Source: Flavobacteriaceae bacterium
GTDB taxonomy: Bacteria > Bacteroidota > Bacteroidia > Flavobacteriales > Flavobacteriaceae
Assembly (NCBI GenBank): GCA_002702745.1
Contig: PABM01000007.1
Span: forward strand, 8,167 to 72,166
Length of the DNA: 64,000 nucleotides
Direction: 5' to 3'
The translations under genes and the position numbers were made by a program. The notes under the pieces are model-generated. The model had not been told where the DNA came from, did not search any database, and saw nothing but the letters and a program-made list of their open reading frames with translations. Shown piece after piece: positions 1-10,068 of the stretch (position 1 is the first letter of the stretch; each line of letters starts with the position of its first letter).

Positions 1-741
1 AGCTGGTGCAGATTTTTTTACAGGTTTTTTTACTATTTCATAAACCTTAAATATAGATCCTGTAGAACTGTTAAGATAATCAATAGCATCTTCTTTAGAT
101 TTAAACTCATTTGAAAGTCTAGCAACAAACTCTTTTCCATTCGAATTTTTAAATATAGCCTCAACCTTAAAGGTAGATGTTGATACATATTTTCTTATTT
201 CCCTTTCTTTTTCAACAATCAACCTTACAGCAACAGATTGAACTCTTCCAGCGGACAGTCCGCCCTTTACTTTTCTCCAGAGAACAGGTGATAGCTCATA
301 ACCTACTATCCTATCAAGAACTCTCCTAGCCTGTTGTGCATCCACAAGGTCATAATTTATCGACCTAGGATTATTAATTGCATTTGTAATGGCAGATTTT
401 GTTATCTCGTTGAAAACAATTCTTTTGGTGTTATCAGCATCTAACTTTAAAGTTCTAAATAAATGCCAAGCAATCGCTTCTCCTTCACGATCTTCATCAC
501 TTGCGAGCCAAATAGTTTTAGACTTTTTAACCAGATCTTTTAAGTTTTTTACAATGGTTTTTTTGTCAGAAGAAACCTCATATTTAGGTTTAAAATCATT
601 TTCAACATCAATCCCAAGATTTTTTGAAGGCAAATCAGAAATGTGACCAAAACTTGAGGCAACTTTATAGTTTACACCTAAATATTTTTCGATTGTTTTT
701 GCTTTTGCCGGGGACTCAACAATTACTAAATTCTCTGCCAT
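1..741 (-). CDS. topA: DNA topoisomerase I, N-terminal part (runs off window)
   Basis: Type IA topoisomerase that relaxes negatively supercoiled DNA. Only the first 247 codons are present; the gene continues beyond base 1. The start is the ATG at 741. The N-terminus carries the Toprim signature LVIVESPAKAKTIEKYLG near residues 5-22 and the acidic motif ASDEDREGEAIAWH near residue 80, followed by the QQARRVLDRIVGYELSPVLW and GLSAGRVQSVAVRLI motifs of the family. The catalytic tyrosine lies farther on and cannot be seen. It is divergent from miaB. A TACATTTG element on the minus strand (760-767) fits the Bacteroidota -7 box. Identification is firm. Confidence 0.95.
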   Translation of the reverse strand, partial: MAENLVIVESPAKAKTIEKYLGVNYKVASSFGHISDLPSKNLGIDVENDFKPKYEVSSDKKTIVKNLKDLVKKSKTIWLASDEDREGEAIAWHLFRTLKLDADNTKRIVFNEITKSAITNAINNPRSINYDLVDAQQARRVLDRIVGYELSPVLWRKVKGGLSAGRVQSVAVRLIVEKEREIRKYVSTSTFKVEAIFKNSNGKEFVARLSNEFKSKEDAIDYLNSSTGSIFKVYEIVKKPVKKSAPA

Positions 742-759
742 TTTTGATTTTTAAGAGTA

Positions 760-767
760 CAAATGTA
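760..767 (-). promoter_or_regulatory. Probable topA -7 promoter element
   Basis: Minus-strand TACATTTG matches the Bacteroidota -7 consensus TAnnTTTG and lies 19 nt before the topA ATG. No TTG at the ideal -33 spacing was found; the nearest is about 27 nt upstream. Confidence 0.45.
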
Positions 768-835
768 GATTATTTTTTTCATAATTATTTGATTCAAATA
801 TTAAGCCACAATAAAAATGATAAAATTTGAAGCAT

Positions 836-864
836 GACAAATTGTCGTATTTTTAATATATTTG
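836..864 (+). promoter_or_regulatory. miaB promoter element with overlapping palindrome
   Basis: TATATTTG at 857-864 matches TAnnTTTG and would give a start only a few bases before the miaB ATG (874). Just upstream, GACAA-A-TTGTC (836-846) is a perfect palindrome around one base, placed where a repressor could cover the -33 to -7 spacer. The function of the palindrome is inferred. Confidence 0.4.
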
Positions 865-873
865 CTGTACAAA

Positions 874-2337
874 ATGTTTAATGAAATGATCAAAAAGAAT
901 CCTTATAAACATAATGGTGACGCATTAGTTGTTGAAAACACAAAGGTTAAAAGTAACAACAAATCTGTTTACATCGAAAGCTATGGCTGTGCTATGAATT
1001 TTAGTGATAGTGAAATTGTTGCTTCAATACTTTCTAAAAACGGATATAAGACTTCTGATGATTTATACACTGTAGATCTAATTTTGGTCAATACATGTTC
1101 AATCAGAGAAAAAGCTGAACTAACGGTTAGGAAAAGACTTGAAAAATTTAATAAGGTTAGAAAAACCAACTCTAATGTTAAGATAGGTGTTTTAGGCTGT
1201 ATGGCTGAACGATTGAAACATAAATTTTTAGAAGAAGAGAAGATAGTAGATATGGTAGTAGGTCCAGACGCTTACAAAGACCTACCTAATTTACTGGAAG
1301 ATATTGAAGATGGTAAGTCTGCCGTTAATGTGATTCTTTCAAAGGATGAAACATATGGGGATATAACTCCAACTCGAATTAATTCAAATGGAGTTAGTGC
1401 TTTTATTTCAATAACTAGAGGATGTGATAATATGTGTACATTTTGTGTTGTTCCATTTACTAGAGGGCGTGAAAGAAGTAGAGACCCACAATCTATAATA
1501 GAAGAATTGAATGATTTATACGAAAAAGGTTTTAAGGAAATAACTTTACTTGGTCAAAATGTAGATAGCTATCTATGGTATGGGGGCGGATTAAAGAAAG
1601 ACTTTTCAAAAGCAAGTGAAATTCAAAAAGTATCGTCGATAAATTTTGCTAAGCTATTAGAAATGTGTGCATTAACTCAACCTAAAATGAGAATAAGATT
1701 CTCTACATCAAACCCGCAGGACATGTCACTTAATGTTATAAAAGTGATGTCAAAATATGAAAATATTTGTAACTACATTCATTTACCTGTTCAAAGCGGT
1801 AGTGATAAAGTTCTCAAGGCTATGAATAGACAGCATACAAGAAAGGAATATATAAAATTGGTTGAAAACATTTTCCAAATTATACCTGATTGTAGTATTA
1901 GTCATGATATGATATCTGGATTTCCTAACGAATCTGAGCAAGATCATAATGATACTTTATCATTAATGGAAAAAGTAAAATATTCGTTTGGATACATGTT
2001 CAAATATTCTGAAAGACCAGGAACTCTTGCTGCAAAAAAATTGGAGGACAACATTGATGAGGAAACTAAAAGCAGAAGATTAAGCGAAATTGTTGAGTTA
2101 CAACAAAAGCATTCCCTTTCTAGAAGTAAAGAATTTGTTGGCATAACTGTCGAGGTGTTAATTGAAAAAGAATCTAAAAAATCAAATTTACATTGGGCAG
2201 GAAGAAATCAACAAAACACTACAGTTGTTTTTCCAAAAGAAAATTATAATATAGGAGATTTTGTTAATGTTAAAATCAATAGTTGCACCAGTGCTACCCT
2301 GATTGGTGAAGCTGTTGCTTTTTCTAAAAATAATTAA
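874..2337 (+). CDS. miaB: tRNA-2-methylthio-N6-dimethylallyladenosine synthase
   Basis: Radical SAM methylthiotransferase that adds the 2-methylthio group to i6A37 of tRNAs reading UNN codons. It has the N-terminal UPF0004 domain with cysteines in ESYGCAMNFSDSEI, LVNTCSIREKAE and GVLGCMAERL, the radical SAM cluster motif RGCDNMCTFCVVPFTRGRERSR, and a C-terminal TRAM domain ending near GEAVAF. The ATG at 874 gives 487 residues, a normal length; a TTG at 862 in frame lies inside the -7 promoter element and is less likely. It is first of a same-strand set leading to groEL and is followed 4 bp later by the sigma-54 activator gene. Confidence 0.96.
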   Translation: MFNEMIKKNPYKHNGDALVVENTKVKSNNKSVYIESYGCAMNFSDSEIVASILSKNGYKTSDDLYTVDLILVNTCSIREKAELTVRKRLEKFNKVRKTNSNVKIGVLGCMAERLKHKFLEEEKIVDMVVGPDAYKDLPNLLEDIEDGKSAVNVILSKDETYGDITPTRINSNGVSAFISITRGCDNMCTFCVVPFTRGRERSRDPQSIIEELNDLYEKGFKEITLLGQNVDSYLWYGGGLKKDFSKASEIQKVSSINFAKLLEMCALTQPKMRIRFSTSNPQDMSLNVIKVMSKYENICNYIHLPVQSGSDKVLKAMNRQHTRKEYIKLVENIFQIIPDCSISHDMISGFPNESEQDHNDTLSLMEKVKYSFGYMFKYSERPGTLAAKKLEDNIDEETKSRRLSEIVELQQKHSLSRSKEFVGITVEVLIEKESKKSNLHWAGRNQQNTTVVFPKENYNIGDFVNVKINSCTSATLIGEAVAFSKNN

Positions 2338-2341
2338 GATT

Positions 2342-3589
2342 ATGGTTTCATTACAAGCATTAAAACAAAGATTTGAAATTATAGGAAATAGTATAGGGCT
2401 TAACAGAGCTCTAGAAAAAGCTATGCAAGTAGCTCCCACTGATATTTCAGTATTGATAACAGGTGAAAGTGGTGTTGGAAAAGAAGTTATTCCAAAAATA
2501 GCTCATCAGCTTTCACATCGAAAACACTCTAAATTTATTGCTGTTAACTGCGGTGCTATTCCAGAGGGAACAATTGATAGTGAGTTATTTGGTCATGAAA
2601 AAGGAGCATTTACAGGTGCTACCCAAACAAGAGCTGGATATTTTGAAGTTGCGGATGAGGGGACAATCTTTTTAGATGAAGTTGGTGAACTTCCGTTAAC
2701 AACACAAGTAAGATTACTGAGGGTATTGGAGAACGGGGAGTTTATAAAAGTTGGGTCCAGTAAAGTTCAGAAGACCAATGTCAGAATTGTAGCAGCTACA
2801 AATGTAAATATGCAAGAGGCGATAAGAAAAAATAAATTCAGAGAAGACTTGTATTATAGGCTGAGTACTGTAGAAATTAATTTACCACCATTAAGAAAAA
2901 GACCTGAGGACATTCATTTATTATTTAGAAAGTTTTGTTCAGATTTTGCTCAAAAATATAGTATGCCAACTATAAAATTAGATGAAGAAGCTGTAAAGAT
3001 GTTGACAAATTACAGATGGGATGGAAATATTAGACAATTAAAAAATATTGCAGAACAATTATCAGTCTTAGAAGAAAATAGGATGATAAAAAAAGACGTT
3101 CTTATCAATTACTTGCCAAATTTAGGTGATAATTTACCAGCGATTATTTCTGAAAAGTCTGAAAAGTCTGAGTTTAATAATGAGCGTGAGATTTTATATA
3201 AAGTATTATTTGATATGAAAGGGGATTTAAATGATTTGAAAAAATTAACCCTAGAATTAATGCAAACCTCTAACATTAGTGAATTCAAAAAAAATAATGA
3301 ACAACTGATTAATAAGGTATATCAAAATGAAAATTATTCATCAGAGAAAAACATTGAAATCGTTAATGTAGAAAAAAACAAAAGCATAGAAGAAAATAAG
3401 GATTTTGAAGACAAATTTGATTATATTCAGGAAGTTAAAGCTATTGAATCATTATCAATTCAGGAAAAAGAATTAGAGCTAATAAAAAAATCTCTAGAGA
3501 AGCACGCAGGCAAAAGAAAATTAGCAGCTGAAGAATTAGGGATTAGCGAAAGAACCTTATATAGAAAAATAAAACAATTTGATTTATAA
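2342..3589 (+). CDS. Sigma-54-dependent transcriptional activator without receiver domain
   Basis: AAA+ enhancer-binding protein that would remodel RNA polymerase-sigma-54. The start MVSLQALKQRFEIIGNS (2342) places the AAA+ domain almost at the N-terminus, so there is no response-regulator receiver or other sensor domain. Seen: Walker A GESGVGKE, the sigma-54 contact loop GAFTGA, Walker B GTIFLDEVGEL, and a C-terminal Fis-type helix-turn-helix (KRKLAAEELGISERTLYRKI). A low-complexity Lys/Glu/Asn-rich linker of about 130 residues separates the two. It sits among envelope-biogenesis genes and 1.5 kb before groESL. The target promoters are unknown; the groES promoter region is one candidate. A longer upstream start at 2303 would overlap miaB and is rejected. 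Confidence 0.9.
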   Translation: MVSLQALKQRFEIIGNSIGLNRALEKAMQVAPTDISVLITGESGVGKEVIPKIAHQLSHRKHSKFIAVNCGAIPEGTIDSELFGHEKGAFTGATQTRAGYFEVADEGTIFLDEVGELPLTTQVRLLRVLENGEFIKVGSSKVQKTNVRIVAATNVNMQEAIRKNKFREDLYYRLSTVEINLPPLRKRPEDIHLLFRKFCSDFAQKYSMPTIKLDEEAVKMLTNYRWDGNIRQLKNIAEQLSVLEENRMIKKDVLINYLPNLGDNLPAIISEKSEKSEFNNEREILYKVLFDMKGDLNDLKKLTLELMQTSNISEFKKNNEQLINKVYQNENYSSEKNIEIVNVEKNKSIEENKDFEDKFDYIQEVKAIESLSIQEKELELIKKSLEKHAGKRKLAAEELGISERTLYRKIKQFDL

Positions 3590-3592
3590 TAA

Positions 3593-4093
3593 ATGAGTAT
3601 CGTTAGACTATTAATTTTAATTCTATTTACTGCAAGCTGTAGTGTAAAATACAGTTTAACAGGTGCGTCCATTTCTACTGAAACCAAAACATTTCAAGTC
3701 AATTATTTTCAAAATAATGCCCCCCTAATCGAACCGGGAATTGAGAGAGATTTCACAAACAAACTGATTGATTTACTGATTAATCAAACCAGCTTAGAAT
3801 TGGTTAAATCTAACGGTGACTTGACATACGAAGGTGAAATTGTTGAGTATCGAATTTCACCAACTACTGCAACTGCAAATAATACTGCAGCACAAAATAG
3901 ATTAACAGTTGGAGTTAATATTAGATTTTATGATAAAAATGATAGCGACGCAGATTTTGAAAAAAGATTCTCATTCTACTATGATTACCCTGGAAATATT
4001 CAATTAATCGGAGGGCAAAAAGATACCGCACTTGATGAAATTTTTGAAAGAATAACACAAGATGTATTTAATGCTTCATTAGCAAAGTGGTAA
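3593..4093 (+). CDS. lptE: LptE-like LPS-assembly lipoprotein
   Basis: Small outer-membrane lipoprotein expected to plug the LptD barrel and help insert lipopolysaccharide. The N-terminus is a lipoprotein signal, with Cys16 in the lipobox FTASC. The following SVKYSLTGASI and the conserved NYFQNNAPLIEPG region fit the Bacteroidota LptE family, as does the length of 166 residues. It starts 3 bp after the sigma-54 activator gene and is followed after 1 bp by the TPR-like gene, so the set is probably co-transcribed. Confidence 0.85.
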   Translation: MSIVRLLILILFTASCSVKYSLTGASISTETKTFQVNYFQNNAPLIEPGIERDFTNKLIDLLINQTSLELVKSNGDLTYEGEIVEYRISPTTATANNTAAQNRLTVGVNIRFYDKNDSDADFEKRFSFYYDYPGNIQLIGGQKDTALDEIFERITQDVFNASLAKW

Positions 4094-4094
4094 A

Positions 4095-4736
4095 ATGAAT
4101 AAAAAAAATTTTATAAAAATTCTTCAAAATCCTGAAAATCTAACAACGAAAGAATTATCGTTTTTAGATGAAATCAATCATGAATTTCCATACTTTCAAA
4201 TAAGTAAGGCTATTTATTTAAAGACCTTGAAGAAAAATGATGATATAAAATTTAAAAAATTTCTCAGATCGACAGCAGCTTATTCCAGAGATAGAAAAAT
4301 TCTTTTTGATTTTATTAACAAGAGTCAGAATCAAAATGAAAAAGTTTACTTTAATGAAAATGAAATCACGACTGTATTGATTGAAAATAAAATTATTGAA
4401 GAAGAGATTATTGAGGAAAATAGTTTTGTCGAATGGTTAAAATTGTCAAACTTAAACCCTATTGATAGAACTAATGAAACAGAAACAATAGATAAATTTA
4501 TTTCTAAAAAACCTAAATTAAAACTCGAAGTAAACGAGAATGAGTCAAATAATGATAAAGCGGATAATCTTAGCAATCAAGCAGGTTATATGACTGAGAC
4601 ATTGGCTAAGCTATATCTCAATCAAAAAAATTATGAGAAAGCTATTCAGTCTTACAAAATATTAATTTTGAAATTTCCAGAAAAAAATAGTTACTTTGCA
4701 GACCAAATTAAAAAAATTAAAAGCTTAAAAAAATGA
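4095..4736 (+). CDS. Tetratricopeptide-like hypothetical protein
   Basis: A 213-residue protein of unknown function. There is no signal peptide, so it is probably cytoplasmic. The middle is acidic and rich in Glu/Asn. The C-terminal 50 residues contain one recognisable TPR-like helix pair (TETLAKLYLNQKNYEKAIQSYKILILKFPEKN). The same order, lptE, this gene, secG, is familiar in Flavobacteriia, but I know of no demonstrated role. Its last codon overlaps the secG start (ATGA). Confidence 0.75.
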   Translation: MNKKNFIKILQNPENLTTKELSFLDEINHEFPYFQISKAIYLKTLKKNDDIKFKKFLRSTAAYSRDRKILFDFINKSQNQNEKVYFNENEITTVLIENKIIEEEIIEENSFVEWLKLSNLNPIDRTNETETIDKFISKKPKLKLEVNENESNNDKADNLSNQAGYMTETLAKLYLNQKNYEKAIQSYKILILKFPEKNSYFADQIKKIKSLKK

Positions 4737-5068
4737 GTTCTTATTCAATATTTCTTATTCTTATAGTAATAGTTGCATTCCTTTTGGTTGTTGTAATTAT
4801 GGTTCAAAACCCTAAGGGGGGTGGATTATCATCATCATTTGGTGGAGGTGGTACTCAACAATTAGGTGGAGTGAAGCAAACAACAGATTTTCTTGACAAG
4901 AGTACTTGGGTTCTTGGCGGAACCTTAATTGGACTAATATTATTATCAAATATTACATTTACACAATCAGACGCCATTTCTGAGTCTAAAGCCTTAAATA
5001 CTGAAGAAATAGTTGTAGAACCACTACCGATTAGTAGCTCCGAGGAAAATACTTCTGAAGACCAATAA
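4733..5068 (+). CDS. secG: Preprotein translocase subunit SecG
   Basis: Accessory membrane subunit of the SecYEG channel. Two hydrophobic segments (about residues 4-22 and 57-75) flank a glycine-rich loop with the signature QNPKGGGLSSSFGGGG. The C-terminal acidic tail makes it somewhat long (111 residues), as in other Bacteroidota. The start ATG overlaps the stop of the preceding TPR-like gene by 4 nt, implying translational coupling. Confidence 0.93.
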   Translation: MSSYSIFLILIVIVAFLLVVVIMVQNPKGGGLSSSFGGGGTQQLGGVKQTTDFLDKSTWVLGGTLIGLILLSNITFTQSDAISESKALNTEEIVVEPLPISSSEENTSEDQ

Positions 5069-5089
5069 GAATATTACTTTTCATGCAAT

Positions 5090-5123
5090 TTTGTCATATT
5101 TTTTGAGATGGCATGATTTGTGG
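5090..5123 (+). promoter_or_regulatory. groES upstream region: inverted repeat and possible sigma-54 promoter
   Basis: The 80-bp gap before groES holds TGTCAT-ATTTT-TTGAGA (5092-5108), an imperfect inverted repeat, followed at 5109-5123 by TGGCATGATTTGTGG. The latter resembles the -24/-12 consensus TGGCAC-N5-TTGC: the GG is exact and the -13 G is in place, but the -12 C is replaced. The spacing to the ATG (5149) is suitable. A sigma-54 activator gene lies nearby. The assignment is inference; no good TAnnTTTG box was seen here. Confidence 0.4.
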
Positions 5124-5148
5124 AAATTACTAAATAAATTAATTAGAT

Positions 5149-5424
5149 ATGAAATTAAATATAAAACCGCTTGCTGATAGAGTTTTGGCTGAGCCTATGC
5201 AAGCTGAAACTAAAACAGCTTCAGGAATAATTATCCCTGATAATGCTAAAGAAAAACCTCAAAAAGCTACAGTTGTAGCTGTTGGGAATGGCACTAAAGA
5301 TAATCCTATGACTGTTAAAGTTGGTGATGTTGTATTATACGGTAAGTATTCAGGAACAGAACTAAAATTTGACGGAAAAGATTATTTAATAATGTCAGAA
5401 AAAGATATTCTGGCAATCGTATAA
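5149..5424 (+). CDS. groES: Co-chaperonin GroES
   Basis: 10-kDa heptameric lid of the GroEL chamber. It is 91 residues long with the family N-terminus [34 protein letters not shown], containing the mobile loop, and the C-terminal motif [20 protein letters not shown]. It is 15 bp upstream of groEL, with which it forms the usual operon. Confidence 0.98.
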   Translation: MKLNIKPLADRVLAEPMQAETKTASGIIIPDNAKEKPQKATVVAVGNGTKDNPMTVKVGDVVLYGKYSGTELKFDGKDYLIMSEKDILAIV

Positions 5425-5427
5425 TAA

Positions 5428-7074
<1,647 letters not shown>

Positions 7075-7097
7075 ACTTGAATATTTCTTATTTTATA

Positions 7098-7133
7098 AAA
7101 AAAGAGTAATAATTAATTTTGTTGCTCTTTTTT
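7098..7133. terminator. Terminator between groL and the convergent HMA gene
   Basis: An AAAAAGAG/CTCTTTTT stem extends with weaker A/T and G-T pairs around an AT-rich loop, with U tracts possible on both strands. It lies downstream of groL, and its 3' arm overlaps the last codons of the minus-strand HMA gene, so it can serve both. Confidence 0.7.
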
Positions 7134-7508
7134 ATTTGAGTTGTTTATTGGTGTTCTGTTAAGACCGTGATCTCTTATAACCTGCAAGTCACGGTACTTA
7201 CAACAAGGGTCTAACAAGCTGTAGGCTTCATCAGATGCTATTTCAATTTTGGTGTCGTGTCCGATTGATGCAAGAAATTTATGAATCTCATTAACTGTGA
7301 TGTTTTTTTCATTATAAACTAACTTCAAAGTTCTATTTTCCAAATTCCAATCCGCTAATTTTATTCCTTTTTTTTCAATTGCTTTTTTTTCAATTCTGTT
7401 TTCACACATCATACAAACTCCGTCAACAATAATCACAGTAGATTTAGTCTGTGAAATGCTTTTAGTTGAAAACAAAAACAATAATGATAGCAGTATATTT
7501 AATTTCAT
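7113..7508 (-). CDS. Secreted heavy-metal-associated (HMA) domain protein
   Basis: A 131-residue protein with a signal peptide (about residues 1-20, ending SISQ) and one HMA-like beta-alpha-beta domain. The metal-binding pair is in VDGVCMMCENRIEKKA (Cys-x-x-Cys), and a second Cys pair lies in SLLDPCCKYRD. It probably binds copper or a similar soft metal in the periplasm. It follows the TonB-dependent receptor by 11 bp on the same strand, so the two probably form a metal acquisition or handling operon. The specific metal is inferred from the domain only. Confidence 0.82.
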   Translation of the reverse strand: MKLNILLSLLFLFSTKSISQTKSTVIIVDGVCMMCENRIEKKAIEKKGIKLADWNLENRTLKLVYNEKNITVNEIHKFLASIGHDTKIEIASDEAYSLLDPCCKYRDLQVIRDHGLNRTPINNSNKKEQQN

Positions 7509-7519
7509 AACCTTATGTT

Positions 7520-9844
7520 TTATTTAATATAATATCTTAAACCAACGTATGTATTTCTACCAAAAATTGGACCATAAACGTAGGTTGCATCAAAATAATC
7601 TCCAAATGGATCATCTGAGGATATAATTGCATTTTGCTGTTTATAATTTGTTAAATTATCAACACCTAAATATAACTGAAAAGACTCACTAAAAATCCTA
7701 GTTATCTGAGTGTGAATTAAATTTAATCTATCAGATAAAATTGGAAGCCTGTACTGCTCTGGATTGTCCTGTGTAGATGGTATTCGTTGTTCTCCAACAT
7801 GATTAAATGTAAAATCATATTTCCAACTCCTACCCTTTTCATTTGTGATTCCATTATAGGATAAATTAAAAAATAGTCTATCTGATGGAGTTAATGGATT
7901 TTTTAATCTTCCGTGTGAAATATAGTCTGTTTCAGCAACAGTATTTTTATAAGCAAATAGCAAATCAACAGAATTTGAAAGAGTGTAAGTAAGTTGAGCT
8001 TGAAAACTATTTGAATAACTTTTACCAGTCAAATTATAGAAATTAATTTGTGATGGAGTTTCCCAGTCTACTACTACTTTATTTTGAAAATCAGTTATAT
8101 AATAATCTAAAATCAATTGAGATTCTCGATTAAATAATTTAAAACTATTTATTATTGATAATCCATAATTCCAAGCCTGTTCAGCTTTCATAGTCGAAAA
8201 ATCTGTAAGGTTTGAATTTTCGGTGAAAATAATTTCTCTTGAACTGTAAAATAATTTTTGGTTTTCAGAAAAAATATTTGCTACACGTGTTGCCTTGCCA
8301 AAAGATAATTTGATAGTAGACTTTGGAAATGCTCGATATTTCATATGAAATCTAGGGGAAATAAAGTTTCCTATTTTATTGTGATTGTCCAATCTTAAAC
8401 CAGCTGATAAATTTATTTTATCTAAATCATCGTAGTTATATTCAAAATATGCTCCAATTGACCTTTCAGTTCTAGCTATATCAAAATTATTAAGACTTAA
8501 ACTATTATTGAATATGAATTCATCATACTCATCATATGTCAGGGAAATACCGGTTTTAATTTTACTTCTTATATCACCAATAATGGAATTATATACTAGA
8601 TTTGAGTATATACTTGTTTGCTTGGTATCATGGTTTTTATTTCCAAAAGATGAACCCATATCAATTCCAGTATATGCAAATTGAAAACCTAAAGATCTAT
8701 AAGTAATTAGCGGGTCCACATATCCTATTTTAAAATTTGTCTTTAAAATTTCTGAATCAGATTTTCCCCCCCAATAATTTTCATTTTCAGGAAAAAGGAA
8801 AGAATACTGTTCAATATATTCATTTTCTCCATAAGTTCTCTCGTCAAAAACATAATTAAAATCAAAAAAACCTACCAAACCTTTTTCAAGGTTTGTGTAT
8901 TGAAACCTGTTTAGAATATTTAACTGTTTTCCGGTAGGATTATCCCTAAACCCATCATTATTATTGTCTGCACTGGTATCTTTTCTGTTTGTATGAAAGT
9001 ACAATCCATGATCAAATTTATTATTAAGGCTGGACTTGTAGTGAGCGTTTAATTCTAAACGCTCCATTGCATCAGCAAATAGATTTAAAAAAAACTTATC
9101 GTCTGTTAAAGGCTTTCTTAGCTCAACGTTAATTTGTCCGGAAACACTTTCATATCCATTAACTACACTACCCGAACCTTTAGCGATCTGCATACTTTCA
9201 ATCCAAGTTCCAGGAATATATGTTAGCCCGTATGACTGTAGTGACCCACGAATGGAAGGAATATTTTCAATAGATATTAAAATATTTGGACTACTAAGAC
9301 CCAACATATTTATTTGTTTTCTACCTGAAATTGCATCAGAAAAGTTAACATCAATTGAAGGTGTAGTTTCAAAACTTTCAGCGAGATTACAGCATGCTGC
9401 TTTTAACAATTCTTCAGATGAAATATTTATAATATTTGCAGAACTTAAAAGGGAAACCGAAGATGATTTAGAGTTATATTTAATGTTAACCGCATCTAAT
9501 TCTGCATTCGATTTTAAAATAATCTTAGCATTTAATGATTCGATTTTTATAGTGTCATTTTGATATCCAACATAGCTAACAACATAGCTACTCTTTTTTT
9601 CAGGGTTAGCCAATTTAAATTTACCGTCAATATCAGAGATTGTACCACCTGAATTGTCTATCCAATATATATTCGCTCCAACAATAGGTGTCTCTTTATT
9701 TTCGACAATCTCTAAAACTATCCCTTTAAGTTCTTGAGAAAATATAAATGGTGAAAAGAAAATAAAGACAATTATTAAAAAATAATCCTTGTTTATCAAT
9801 TTGCAAAAATTTTTAAAATCTAAAATTAATAAAGAATTTGACAT
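7520..9844 (-). CDS. TonB-dependent outer-membrane receptor, probably metal-related
   Basis: A 774-residue receptor. After a hydrophobic signal near residues 20-36 (ending FSQ) comes a carboxypeptidase-regulatory-like domain (ELKGIVLEIVENKETPIVGANIYW...), then a plug domain containing the unusual double-cysteine stretch LLKAACCNLAESFETTPSIDV and the plug segment GLTYIPGTWIESMQIAKGSGSVVNGYESVSGQI, then a 22-strand-type barrel ending in an aromatic residue motif (YVGLRYYIK). The AACCNLxESFET stretch and the HMA protein directly downstream point to metal transport, by association rather than proof. Confidence 0.88.
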   Translation of the reverse strand: MSNSLLILDFKNFCKLINKDYFLIIVFIFFSPFIFSQELKGIVLEIVENKETPIVGANIYWIDNSGGTISDIDGKFKLANPEKKSSYVVSYVGYQNDTIKIESLNAKIILKSNAELDAVNIKYNSKSSSVSLLSSANIINISSEELLKAACCNLAESFETTPSIDVNFSDAISGRKQINMLGLSSPNILISIENIPSIRGSLQSYGLTYIPGTWIESMQIAKGSGSVVNGYESVSGQINVELRKPLTDDKFFLNLFADAMERLELNAHYKSSLNNKFDHGLYFHTNRKDTSADNNNDGFRDNPTGKQLNILNRFQYTNLEKGLVGFFDFNYVFDERTYGENEYIEQYSFLFPENENYWGGKSDSEILKTNFKIGYVDPLITYRSLGFQFAYTGIDMGSSFGNKNHDTKQTSIYSNLVYNSIIGDIRSKIKTGISLTYDEYDEFIFNNSLSLNNFDIARTERSIGAYFEYNYDDLDKINLSAGLRLDNHNKIGNFISPRFHMKYRAFPKSTIKLSFGKATRVANIFSENQKLFYSSREIIFTENSNLTDFSTMKAEQAWNYGLSIINSFKLFNRESQLILDYYITDFQNKVVVDWETPSQINFYNLTGKSYSNSFQAQLTYTLSNSVDLLFAYKNTVAETDYISHGRLKNPLTPSDRLFFNLSYNGITNEKGRSWKYDFTFNHVGEQRIPSTQDNPEQYRLPILSDRLNLIHTQITRIFSESFQLYLGVDNLTNYKQQNAIISSDDPFGDYFDATYVYGPIFGRNTYVGLRYYIK

Positions 9845-9972
9845 AAAGACTTATATAATGATTGAATATATTTATAAAATTTGATCAATAACTTTTCTTT
9901 GAAAACATTTTCAAAAGCTTGAGTGCATCTTGAGCAAACCATATTTTTAATATGAATTTCATGCATACTCAT
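9826..9972 (-). pseudogene. Short HMA-like ORF or fragment upstream of the TonB receptor
   Basis: A 48-codon ORF from ATG 9972 to TAA 9826, overlapping the receptor start by 19 nt. Its N-terminus has the HMA-type motif IHIKNMVCSRCTQAFENVF, but the rest (KEKLLIKFYKYIQSLYKS) is not HMA-like and ends abruptly. In Bacteroidota the motif KNMVCxRC often opens a small HMA domain attached to AraC-type regulators near metal receptors. This copy looks like a truncated remnant, although a functional metal-sensing micropeptide leading into the receptor gene cannot be excluded. Confidence 0.5.
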
Positions 9973-10068
9973 TTTCAAATAACTTATTAAGTGTAAGTGT
10001 TAACAAAATTGAATTCTTTAGTTAAAAATAAGGATAATTCATATTCCAATTTAATTATTTTTGAAATT

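Noticed and set aside
389..830. Two plus-strand ORFs of 85 and 68 codons
   Set aside because: They lie antisense to topA and its promoter; the minus frame gives a clear topoisomerase.
5069..5148. CIRCE element before groES
   Set aside because: No TTAGCACTC/GAGTGCTAA inverted repeat is present; the repeat seen is TGTCA-type.
9997..10068. N-terminal extension of purH
   Set aside because: The 24 added residues do not resemble PurH; ATG 10069 fits the conserved N-terminus.
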